Source: Candidatus Giovannonibacteria bacterium (GTDB taxonomy: Bacteria > Patescibacteriota > Minisyncoccia > JACPKW01 > UBA11713). Taken from it: a DNA stretch of 36,972 nt. This document shows, piece by piece, positions 1-8,575 of the stretch (positions are counted from its first letter, which is position 1; every line of letters starts with the position of its first letter). The notes beneath the pieces were generated by a model. The model was not told where the DNA came from. It ran no database searches and saw nothing but the letters and a program-made list of their open reading frames with translations. Both the position numbers and the translations under genes were made by a program. Location of the stretch: NCBI GenBank assembly GCA_023266875.1, contig JAHFOJ010000003.1, positions 38,239 through 75,210 on the forward strand. Reading direction: 5' to 3'.

Positions 1-71
1 AGGCAAATCGGAGCCAGTTTTCTGGGTTTCATCCATGAATTCATTTTACCTCACTATAAACTCAATCAAAA

Positions 72-2276
72 TTATCGCCTCGGTCCTCTGCGGTCGTCTC
101 GCTCCCTTGAAGTCTTGTGCGGTCTTTGCTCAAAACTTGATGGACCAGAATTATTTCTTGCCTGTGGGTCTTTAAGCTTTAATTCGGTCATATCCTTTAT
201 TGAGAGATTTATGCGGCCTAATTCATCTATATCCTTTATTTTTACAGGAACGTTATCCCCAAGCGTAACGACATCAGTAACGCGGTTTACCCGAAAAGGC
301 GCAAGCTCGGAAATATGAACAAGCCCCTCAACCCCAGGGACAATTTCTACCATTGCTCCGAAATCAAAAATTCTTGAAACTATTCCTTCAAAAGATTCGC
401 CTGCTTTATATTCGTGAGTGATTTGCTTGATTTTTTCCAGGGCCTTTGTCGCGCCCTCCATAGAACCTGTCACAAAAATAGTTCCATCCTGTTCAACGTC
501 AATTTGCGCTCCAGTTTCATCGATAATGGCGTTGATCATTTTCCCGCCAGGACCTATTACGTCGCGGATCTTTTCCGGATTTATTTTCAGCGAAAGAATT
601 CTCGGCGCAAATTGCGAAAGTTCTTTTCTCGGCTGACCAATGGCGCCTAGCATCACCTCCATTATTTTTTCGCGGGCAGCTTTCGCGTCAGTGAGCGTGT
701 CGCGTAATATTTCAATTGTTACGCCGTCTACTTTAACGTCCATTTGAATCGCGGTTACTCCTTCGCTTGTCCCTGCGGCTTTAAAATCCATATCGCCATA
801 ATGATCTTCCGGCCCCTGGATATCTGTTAAAACTTTATAATTTTTTTCTCCGCCCTGGGCGGAGGCTATCATAAGCCCCATAGCGATTCCCGCGACTGGC
901 CGCTTAATTGGAACGCCCGCGTCCATTAAGGCGAGAGTAGAACCGCAGGTCGATTCCTGCGAGGTTGATCCATTTGAAGAAAGAACTTCCGAAACAACCC
1001 TTATGGTATATGGGAATTCATCGACAGTCGGAAGCACTGGTAATAATGCCCGTTCAGCAAGCGCGCCGTGGCCAATTTCTCGCCGTCCCGGATTTCCCAT
1101 GCGCCCTGTCTCGCCCGGAGCAAAAGGAGGAAAATTATAGTGGTGAATGTAGCGTTTTTTTGCCTTAATCGACATTCCATCGACTATTTGCGTGTCCTGA
1201 GGTCCGCCGAGAGTCGCAATCGAAAGCACATGAGTTTCACCGCGGTAGAATAATCCGGACCCATGGGTTCGTGGCAGAATGGAAACCCCCGCCCATATTT
1301 TGCGAAGTTCCTTAAGCCCCCTGCCGTCCGGGCGTTTCCCAGATATCAAAATATTCTTATGGACAATTTCATCTATCATCCGCTCGTAGAGCCCGTCTGC
1401 GATACCCTTAAATTCTTCCCCTACGGAAGCTTTCACGGCTTCATCCCAAGCAGTTTTCAGTTCATGCAATTTTTCTCTTCGCGAAAATTTATCTTTAATA
1501 TAAATTGCTTCTTCTAACCCTTTTCGAAATTTTTCTTCAAACAAAGGAGCGAGAGTATCCGGCTCTAGTTTGATTTTCGGCATTATTTTTTCTTTACCCA
1601 TTTCTTTGATGATTTTCTTCTGAAAATTTTCAATCTTATCAATTTCTTTCTGGGCATAGCTAAGCGCTTCAAGCATAATATTTTCCGGAATTTCTTTGGC
1701 GCCTGCTTCTATCATGTTAATTTTTCCTCCCTTGCCAGAAACAACCATATCGAGATCGGATTTTTCAATTTCTTCTCGGGTCGGGTTCAAGATAAATTTT
1801 CCGTCGATTCTTCCAATGCGTATTGTTCCTACGGGGCCGTCCCAAGGAATTGAAGATGTCCCGAGCGCCAAAGATGCGGCAAGGCAAGCAATGATATCTG
1901 GTTCTGTCTCGCCGTCGAAAGAAAGAGTAAGCGCAACAACATGAACTTCGTTTCTGATTTTATGCGAAAAAAGCGGGCGAAGTCCGCGGTCGATTAACCG
2001 AGATACCAATATTGCTTCTTCCGACGGCCGACCTTCCCTTCTTACAAACCTTGAGCCGCCTATCATGCCCGCGGCATAAAACCGTTCTTCATAATCGACT
2101 GTGAGCGGGAAATAATCTATTCCTTCGCGCGCGTGCTGGGAAATTACCGCGGTTGCGAGAATTACAGTATCACCAATCCGAACCAAAGCTGAACCGTGCG
2201 CTTGTTCCGCTAAATTAGTAAATTCAACGGCAACAGCTTTACCGCCGAAATCGGTCGCGAATTTTTTTGTATTCAT
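72..2276 (-). CDS. pnp: Polyribonucleotide nucleotidyltransferase (PNPase)
   Basis: 734 aa ORF; two RNase PH-like domains, KH motif (IRDVIGPGGKMINAI) and C-terminal S1 domain (GESFEGIVSRIFDFGAMVEI). Confidence 0.97.
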   Translation of the reverse strand: MNTKKFATDFGGKAVAVEFTNLAEQAHGSALVRIGDTVILATAVISQHAREGIDYFPLTVDYEERFYAAGMIGGSRFVRREGRPSEEAILVSRLIDRGLRPLFSHKIRNEVHVVALTLSFDGETEPDIIACLAASLALGTSSIPWDGPVGTIRIGRIDGKFILNPTREEIEKSDLDMVVSGKGGKINMIEAGAKEIPENIMLEALSYAQKEIDKIENFQKKIIKEMGKEKIMPKIKLEPDTLAPLFEEKFRKGLEEAIYIKDKFSRREKLHELKTAWDEAVKASVGEEFKGIADGLYERMIDEIVHKNILISGKRPDGRGLKELRKIWAGVSILPRTHGSGLFYRGETHVLSIATLGGPQDTQIVDGMSIKAKKRYIHHYNFPPFAPGETGRMGNPGRREIGHGALAERALLPVLPTVDEFPYTIRVVSEVLSSNGSTSQESTCGSTLALMDAGVPIKRPVAGIAMGLMIASAQGGEKNYKVLTDIQGPEDHYGDMDFKAAGTSEGVTAIQMDVKVDGVTIEILRDTLTDAKAAREKIMEVMLGAIGQPRKELSQFAPRILSLKINPEKIRDVIGPGGKMINAIIDETGAQIDVEQDGTIFVTGSMEGATKALEKIKQITHEYKAGESFEGIVSRIFDFGAMVEIVPGVEGLVHISELAPFRVNRVTDVVTLGDNVPVKIKDIDELGRINLSIKDMTELKLKDPQARNNSGPSSFEQRPHKTSRERDDRRGPRR

Positions 2277-2469
2277 CTTTTATTCGATGACTCCCAGATG
2301 CTAGGCCACAATTTTTACAGCCTATTTATCTGAGAGCCATTTTTGTTAACTTATAATTGCTTTATAATAGCGACTAATTTTCTATTTGTCTAATCCTAAG
2401 AAAAATAAAACCATTTAGAGCCCACATATTATTTTTCTCGACACCCGCTCCGCAAAGAATATAAGAACT

Positions 2470-2988
2470 CTATCTTTGTTTTAAAATATATTTTTGTGGT
2501 TCTTCCGCAAGATCAACAAATTCATCAGCGGCTTCTCGGAGTTTGCCCGAAGCAGATGGTCCGAAAGCCATTACTTCCACCCGGCGTCCTTGATTTTTTA
2601 GATATTCAACAAGCGGAATAAAATCGCCGTCGCCTGATGCGATAACGATTACATCGACAATTTCCGCTGTGCGAATGGCGTCAACGGCCATGCCGACATC
2701 CCAATCCCCCTTTTTTGATCCGCCGAAAAATTCCTGCAGGTCTTTAGCGCGGGTTTCAATTCCTAATTTTAAAAGCGCCTCGAAAAACGGTTTTTCTTCA
2801 CCTGTTTTCGTGCTTATAACATATCCAAAAGCGCGGATAAGTTGCCTGCCAGAAACTGCGGTTAGCAGAAGAGATTTGAAATTTACCCGCGCGCCAAAAA
2901 TGCTTCGCGCGGAGTGATACATATTTTGCGCGTCAATGAAAACAGCTACCCGCTGATTTTTATGCCTCATTATTATATTTGCTGGCAT
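2470..2988 (-). CDS. NYN domain (LabA/DUF88-like) putative RNase
   Basis: VAVFIDAQNMYHSAR...IVIASGDGDFIPLVEYLKNQGRRVEVMAFG motifs typical of NYN/PIN-like proteins. Confidence 0.9.
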   Translation of the reverse strand: MPANIIMRHKNQRVAVFIDAQNMYHSARSIFGARVNFKSLLLTAVSGRQLIRAFGYVISTKTGEEKPFFEALLKLGIETRAKDLQEFFGGSKKGDWDVGMAVDAIRTAEIVDVIVIASGDGDFIPLVEYLKNQGRRVEVMAFGPSASGKLREAADEFVDLAEEPQKYILKQR

Positions 2989-3263
2989 TATGATGTTTTG
3001 GCTTTGAGCCCAAGTTTTTTTGCGACAGCAACATATCGTTTGGGATCGTAGCGCATTAAATAATCAAGAAGAGATTTCCGTTTGGAAACCATTTTCAAAA
3101 GCCCTCTTCTCGAATGGTTGTCTTTTTTGTGCTCATTTAAATGCTCTGCCAGTTGCTTTATTTCTTCAGTCAAAATGGCTATTTGTACCTCGGAAGACCC
3201 GGTATCGGTTTCGTGAGAGCGGAATTTCTCTATTATTTTAGCCTTGCTTTTGGTTTGCAGCAT
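2988..3263 (-). CDS. rpsO: 30S ribosomal protein S15
   Basis: 91 aa; [25 protein letters not shown]...[20 protein letters not shown] is the S15 signature. Confidence 0.97.
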   Translation of the reverse strand: MLQTKSKAKIIEKFRSHETDTGSSEVQIAILTEEIKQLAEHLNEHKKDNHSRRGLLKMVSKRKSLLDYLMRYDPKRYVAVAKKLGLKAKTS

Positions 3264-3332
3264 TTCAGAAGTGTATCATATTTCCCTATATATTTCAAGT
3301 TTTACGTCGCAAAATATTATATAATCTAAGAT

Positions 3333-4244
3333 ATGCTATCTATAAAGGATCTGCATCAACAATATTTAGAAAATCTGGAAATTGAAAAAGGGCGTTCTAA
3401 AAAAACGGTCGAGAATTATGACCATTATTTGAAAAATTTCTTTGAATTCGCGAAAGTTGTATCCGTATCATCGATAGACGATGAAGTAGTCAGGCGTTAC
3501 AGACTCTATCTGAATAAAGGGAGCCTTAAGAAAAAAACACAGAATTATTATTTAATAGCGCTTAGAAATTTTTTGAAATTTTTGGCTTGGCGAAAAATTG
3601 AAAGTTTATCTGCCGAGCGAATCGCTTTGGCCAAGGTTGCCGAGCGAGATCTGGATTTGATTTCATCTGAAGAACTTGGGCGCCTGCTCGGCGCCCCAAA
3701 AGAAGGAGACATAAAATCGCTTCGCGATAAAGCGATCTTGGAACTTTTTTTCTCGACTGGTCTTCGGGTTTCGGAATTATGTTCGTTAAATCGCGATTCG
3801 GTTGATCTGAAAAAAGATGAGTTCTCGGTTCGCGGGAAGGGCGAGAAAGTCAGAGTTGTTTTTTTGTCGCAAGACGCGAAAAAATCGCTCGCTAATTATT
3901 TATCAAAGCGAAAAGATATCTCGGAAGCCCTTTTTGTGAATTTACGCGAAGGGAATCCGCTAGCTGGCGGAGAAAAAAAAGACGTGGAGGCGAGGCTCAC
4001 TCCCCGATCGATCGAGCGGATCATAAAATCATACGCCATAAAATCCGGAATTTCAAAGAAAGTCACGCCGCACGTTTTGCGGCATACTTTTGCCACGGAT
4101 CTTCTCCAAAATGGAGCTGATTTGCGGTCGGTTCAGGCAATGCTTGGCCACTCGAGCATAACAACCACTCAAATATATACCCATGTAACCGACCGGCAGC
4201 TAAAAGAGGTTCACAAAGCTTTCCATGCAAGGCACCGCCGATAA
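3333..4244 (+). CDS. Tyrosine recombinase, XerC/XerD-like
   Basis: N-terminal SAM-like domain plus catalytic R..HxxR..H/W..Y pattern (TGLRVSEL, HVLRHTFATDLL, LGHSSITTTQIYTH). Confidence 0.93.
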   Translation: MLSIKDLHQQYLENLEIEKGRSKKTVENYDHYLKNFFEFAKVVSVSSIDDEVVRRYRLYLNKGSLKKKTQNYYLIALRNFLKFLAWRKIESLSAERIALAKVAERDLDLISSEELGRLLGAPKEGDIKSLRDKAILELFFSTGLRVSELCSLNRDSVDLKKDEFSVRGKGEKVRVVFLSQDAKKSLANYLSKRKDISEALFVNLREGNPLAGGEKKDVEARLTPRSIERIIKSYAIKSGISKKVTPHVLRHTFATDLLQNGADLRSVQAMLGHSSITTTQIYTHVTDRQLKEVHKAFHARHRR

Positions 4245-4249
4245 AATCT

Positions 4250-4268
4250 GTCGAGATCGTATCTCTAC
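4250..4268 (-). repeat. REP-like palindrome 1 (GTAGAGATACGATCTCGAC on the minus strand)
   Basis: Imperfect hairpin with GTAG foot; supplies the TAG stop codon of the adjacent RAYT ORF; inverted relative to the copies at 4939 and 4987. Confidence 0.85.
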
Positions 4269-4936
4269 ACATCTTCGAGTAATAGACCTTTCTCGCTTTG
4301 TAAATCCCGATACGACCAATCAATTGCCGAAGTTAGTACATCTTTCGAATTTGGAAATAATTCAGCAATTAATTCTTTATCCAAGATCGGGTCTTTTTCG
4401 CTTGATAAAATTTTTCCAAGGCTGGACCATGGATATTCTGTTATGATTTTTCGCGCGGCATCAATATCATGCATGCTATTTGTTCTCCAATCTGACTGGG
4501 AGTAATCAAGATGATTCAGGTGAATGTAATTAAAAAGATGCGATAGGTAAACTTGTTTGTCGATATGTTTTGATCTGGATCTACCTTGAAATAGAACCCC
4601 GCTGTGATTGTATTTTGCATTGAAATACATGGTATAACCGATAAAAATTTTCTGTAGCAGCTTCGAAAGCTTTACTTCCTCATTACATCGAACAAGTAGG
4701 TGTATGTGATTTTTCATTAATACATAACATATTATTGAAGCCAGCGTGCTTGGTCTTTTATACGCGATTTCGATATCGACTTTAACTCGATTCAAAATAA
4801 GTTTTTTATCTAAATCAAGATTAAAAATGCTAAGACCTTTCAAAAAACGCTGATAGTCGTTTTCATCCAAGAAAATATCTCGTTTTTCAACTCCACGATT
4901 GTAAATATGATAGTATTCACCGCTCGCAAACCTCAT
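4265..4936 (-). mobile_element. REP-associated tyrosine transposase (RAYT / Y1_Tnp family)
   Basis: MRFASGEYYHIYNRGVEKRDIFLDENDYQRFL...YVLMKNHIHLLVR (HxH motif) and a downstream Tyr-containing segment; flanked by REP palindromes. Confidence 0.93.
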
Positions 4937-4938
4937 AT

Positions 4939-4957
4939 GTAGAGATCGTATCTCGAC
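4939..4957 (+). repeat. REP-like palindrome 2 (GTAGAGATCGTATCTCGAC)
   Basis: Same hairpin family as 4250-4268, with one internal mismatch near the foot. Confidence 0.85.
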
Positions 4958-4986
4958 AAAACATTAAAAACAAGGGAAAAACATGT

Positions 4987-5005
4987 GTAGAGATGCGATC
5001 TCGAC
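4987..5005 (+). repeat. REP-like palindrome 3 (GTAGAGATGCGATCTCGAC)
   Basis: Same family, GCG loop; one base different from REP1. Confidence 0.85.
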
Positions 5006-5176
5006 ATGTGCGTGATTATCGTTGTGCGAATTTGACTTTTAGCTTATTTCAATATATAATGCATTGATCTTTTAGCTATGTTGCTAGGAGGCTCCGTTTA
5101 ACGCGGAATGGATAGTTTTTTGACAAAAAAAATAGGAAAAAATAAAAAGAAAAAAACCCAAAAGGAGGGCGTGTTT

Positions 5177-6064
5177 ATGGCAGATGTATTCTACAGAGTA
5201 AGAGCGGAGCGCCTTGGAAAAGAAGGCGCGAAGATTACGGTTAAGATTACAGACGGGCCAAGGGGTGAGCCAATCCGAAATGGGTTGGTCTATCTCGTAC
5301 ACGCCCAAAATAAACTTGAGGGAAAAGAAAAGTTTGGTCAATGGAAGGCGGATGATAAAGGCAAGATCGTGCTTGAGCTCGCGGATTTCCGAGAAGGAGA
5401 TCTGTTTGCAGTTCACAGTCATGGATCTCGCCGGATGGGAAAGCGTCTGTTTTTTCCAGATGTCGTGAAAAAAGTCGGCGGAGCGGTTTTGGAAACCGAT
5501 CCATTCCTCAACATTACTGCGCTTCCGCTGAACGGAAAAGAGTTTGCCCGAGTTGTTGCTTGGGCAACGCAAAAGAAAAACGGCGGCGGAGTGATCAAAA
5601 ATTATCGTTTCCATCTTGAAAAAAATGGGACGATGATAGTTGGTGAGGATGATTGGGACGAGGAGAAAGGTTTCCTTGTCGATAAAACTGGACGAGTGAC
5701 AGTTAAGCTGTCGCTAAATCCAGGCGACAACGTTTTCGGTGTCTACGATGCGGTAACCGGCGTGCGAGTTCAAGCTCCTACGATTGCGGTGCCGATTAAA
5801 GAGCCGGAAGTTCCTGTTGTAACTAGTGTTGATCTCAAGGAAAGCGGCGATCCGGGAAATTTTCGGGTTGATGTGAGAGTTTTAGCAAACATCGTTCCAG
5901 GTAAGCGGTCTTTGCTTATTGTGCACGGTTCCAAAAAAGAAAGAAAGAAAACAGACGAGCGAGGATATATTTCTTTTCGGGCAAAGTTTAAAGAGCCCGA
6001 GATGAGATATCGTGTGGTGGATGAGGATTCCGGAAAAGAAGCCGAAATTTGGCTTTATAACTAA
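5177..6064 (+). CDS. Hypothetical protein, probable repeated beta-sandwich (Ig-like) domains
   Basis: ORF 5108-6064; ATG at 5177 is preceded by AAAGGAGG, so it is the likely start. Confidence 0.75.
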   Translation: MADVFYRVRAERLGKEGAKITVKITDGPRGEPIRNGLVYLVHAQNKLEGKEKFGQWKADDKGKIVLELADFREGDLFAVHSHGSRRMGKRLFFPDVVKKVGGAVLETDPFLNITALPLNGKEFARVVAWATQKKNGGGVIKNYRFHLEKNGTMIVGEDDWDEEKGFLVDKTGRVTVKLSLNPGDNVFGVYDAVTGVRVQAPTIAVPIKEPEVPVVTSVDLKESGDPGNFRVDVRVLANIVPGKRSLLIVHGSKKERKKTDERGYISFRAKFKEPEMRYRVVDEDSGKEAEIWLYN

Positions 6065-6091
6065 CCCATAACCAAAGAAAGGAATGTAGTC

Positions 6092-6715
6092 ATGGAAAGT
6101 TTTAGCTCGGAATTCGGTCCAGCTTTGCTGGCAGATATTATATCGCGCTTTGGGATAGGTTGGGTTTGGCAACTCGTACGCCAGTTTACTGGTAGAGGTA
6201 ACGCTCAAGGTCAAGTGCAGCTTTCTGAGGTGGCTTTAAAACAAGCCGCCGAAGCAAAGGAGAATCGGGAAACCATTGAAAATTTGCGCAGCGACCTGCG
6301 CGGATATTTCTTCAGGATGAAAGAGCCTTGGCGGTCGCGCCTCAATAAAATGTACCAGATGGCGCGTGGAGGAGATTTTGAGTTTTCTGAAGATGTTTTT
6401 GTCAGGCTACTGTCTAAAGCTTTGGAGCACGAGGAAACATGGGAGAAGAAAGAAAGGTATCTTATGTTCTTCTCACTTCTCAAAAAGAAGCCCCAGACAA
6501 TTAAGCGTGGCAGAGGCAAGGAGCCAATGTTCCTTCCTTCGATTGAGGAGGAGCTCGACAAAGTCCACGAAGGATCATTCATTGACCTTCGAGAGGAAAA
6601 GGATCGGACGCAGGAGATAGTAAAAAAGGCTATCAATGCGCTTAAAAGAGACGAAAAGAAACTCGATAATGTGAAGCTAAAGTATAGCTTCCCATGCGGG
6701 TTTTACTACAAATAA
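6092..6715 (+). CDS. Hypothetical protein, charged/helical, hydrophobic N-terminal segment
   Basis: 207 aa ORF, collinear with its neighbours, GAAAGGAATG ribosome-binding region. Confidence 0.75.
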   Translation: MESFSSEFGPALLADIISRFGIGWVWQLVRQFTGRGNAQGQVQLSEVALKQAAEAKENRETIENLRSDLRGYFFRMKEPWRSRLNKMYQMARGGDFEFSEDVFVRLLSKALEHEETWEKKERYLMFFSLLKKKPQTIKRGRGKEPMFLPSIEEELDKVHEGSFIDLREEKDRTQEIVKKAINALKRDEKKLDNVKLKYSFPCGFYYK

Positions 6716-6725
6716 GGAGGATACC

Positions 6726-7799
6726 GTGAATACTAACATAAAAATTTCTGATCTATTTTTGGGAAACGCGGAGCTGGTTAAACGGCTCGCGCGTGTTTCA
6801 CAAAAGAAGGCGAATATCATGATCCGTGGTCTTTGGAAGACTTTTTGGATTATGGGGCTTGCTTGGGCAGTTCTTACCGTTTTCGGGGCGTATGCTGAGC
6901 ACAAGTCTGTTTGGAAAGATTTGCTCATTATCGCCGGTCTTCTCTTTGCGGCTCCGCACACGATCGGGATTACCTATAAAATTTTGCCGGCATATGCGAT
7001 TCTGTCCGCACTGTTTCGCGGAGCGCCGAAGGGCGATCAGGATATCGTCGCCGGAGTCCCGGGCGATTTTAAAGTCGCGATGAAGGATTTGGCATGGCTC
7101 CTGATGTCGGAGTTTGGAATTGCCGTACTCGTATGGATACTTCCTTTCTCGTTTTTTCCCCGATATGCGCATTGGGTTCTCATAACCGCGCTTGGCGCCA
7201 TGTTCTATTCCATTTCCGAAGGGACCGGGAAGTGGTGGCGGTTCACAATGAAGTATGCCACGGTAGGCGTCCTTCTGGTCTTGATAGGCCTTACTGTTAT
7301 CTCAACGAGCCCTTGGCTTAGTGCCAAGGTAGATGGTTGGGGGTTACTATGGACGGCTAAGCCCAGTGAAGTAAGTGGTGGAAACATAAACGGCGGGGAA
7401 GGCGGCAATAAGGGTTCTATGGCTACAAAGTCAGAAGATCCTTGCTCTTCTCGAACCAATCTTTGTCCCGGTCAGCAAGCCAGTCTAGATGCTGGATTGG
7501 AGATCCCATATATTCTTGAGCCGACGGGTATAATCTTTGACGAGGGAGAATTTATGGTCTTATGTTCTCCCGAATGTATCTGGAAAGGTAAACGAGTCAA
7601 GGAAATACCTTTCTCGGTTAAGGATTATCAGGCAGAGACAGGGAAAAAGCCGTGTTTCCGCATGGCAACACCAGAGGAGGATCCAGCCTCGGCGAAGGAA
7701 ACTTATATGAGGTTGAAGGTTAAAGCGGTGAGTAAGACATATCTTCGCGGCCGGACAGCCGAAGAAGACAAGTCAAACTCAGATAAATGCACCGCATAA
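6726..7799 (+). CDS. Hypothetical multi-pass membrane protein with Cys-containing C-terminal region
   Basis: 357 aa; several hydrophobic segments then a soluble tail; AAGGAGG upstream of the start. Confidence 0.8.
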   Translation: MNTNIKISDLFLGNAELVKRLARVSQKKANIMIRGLWKTFWIMGLAWAVLTVFGAYAEHKSVWKDLLIIAGLLFAAPHTIGITYKILPAYAILSALFRGAPKGDQDIVAGVPGDFKVAMKDLAWLLMSEFGIAVLVWILPFSFFPRYAHWVLITALGAMFYSISEGTGKWWRFTMKYATVGVLLVLIGLTVISTSPWLSAKVDGWGLLWTAKPSEVSGGNINGGEGGNKGSMATKSEDPCSSRTNLCPGQQASLDAGLEIPYILEPTGIIFDEGEFMVLCSPECIWKGKRVKEIPFSVKDYQAETGKKPCFRMATPEEDPASAKETYMRLKVKAVSKTYLRGRTAEEDKSNSDKCTA

Positions 7800-7865
7800 C
7801 CGCCCCCGATCTTTTCCTTAAAGTTTGCAGTTTAGTAGTATAGTTGCACCTTGGTTAATTCATCG

Positions 7866-7894
7866 GGGGCGTGTGTTTGCACATGCCCCTTTTT
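7866..7894 (+). terminator. Rho-independent terminator upstream of the pilin gene
   Basis: GGGGCGTGTG-TTTG-CACATGCCCC followed by TTTTT. Confidence 0.85.
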
Positions 7895-7936
7895 GTTTTC
7901 CATTTATTTTTTAGCCAGATTTGATAATCTTTAAAT

Positions 7937-8434
7937 ATGAAATATTTAGCTTGGATTTCAATCGTAATGTTTAGTTTTATAATAATTTCGCCCTATGTTT
8001 TAGCACAGGCTTGCGATGCACCTTTCATTGATTGTAATGGCTTATGCACGCTTCCAAGTGAATGCCAAAGTGGTGGCACGCCCGTGGGAGGCAGCGCTGG
8101 GAGCGGAGGAACTCCTGTCGGGGGTGGCGCAGGCGGGGGCGGAACACCGGTTGGTGGCGGTGCTGGCGGAGGGTTCACGCTCACAAATCCTATACAATCG
8201 AGTACTTTTGCTGGTGTGATGCAGAAAGTTGCTGAAGTTGCAGCTAAAATTGGTCTTCCGTTAGTTGTTGTCTTTATGATCTACGCCGGATTTCTTTTTG
8301 TCTCCGCGCGCGGGAATGAAGAAAAACTCACATCTGCAAAAAATACTTTTTTCTGGGCTGTTGTCGGGGCATTGCTTGTTGTGGGCGCGTACGCTATAGC
8401 AACCGCAATCCAACAATTTGCGAAACAGCTTTAA
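7937..8434 (+). CDS. VirB2/TrbC-like (T4SS pilin-like) secreted membrane protein with Gly-rich repeats
   Basis: Signal peptide; GGTPVGGxAGx repeats; two TM helices with FMIYAGFLFVSARGNEEKLTSAKNTFFWAVVGALLVVGAYAIA, typical of CPR pilin-like proteins. Confidence 0.8.
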   Translation: MKYLAWISIVMFSFIIISPYVLAQACDAPFIDCNGLCTLPSECQSGGTPVGGSAGSGGTPVGGGAGGGGTPVGGGAGGGFTLTNPIQSSTFAGVMQKVAEVAAKIGLPLVVVFMIYAGFLFVSARGNEEKLTSAKNTFFWAVVGALLVVGAYAIATAIQQFAKQL

Positions 8435-8493
8435 CTAAAAGCTTTTATTAAATATCAATTTATGCTAAATTTAGCTCTGATTATTTTTTAATT

Positions 8494-8565
8494 GCCCTCG
8501 TGGTGAAACGGATATCACGACTGGCTTCGGACCAGTTATTGGGGGTTCGAATCCCTCCGAGGGCG
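8494..8565 (+). tRNA. tRNA-Arg(TCG)
   Basis: Acceptor GCCCTCG/CGAGGGC; anticodon arm ACTGG-CTTCGGA-CCAGT; T loop TTCGAAT; no encoded CCA. Confidence 0.95.
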
Positions 8566-8575
8566 CACTAGATAG

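Noticed and set aside
5084-5614. 176-aa minus-strand ORF overlapping the 5177-6064 gene
   Set aside because: The plus-strand gene has a strong SD and collinear neighbours; the minus ORF looks like an antisense shadow.
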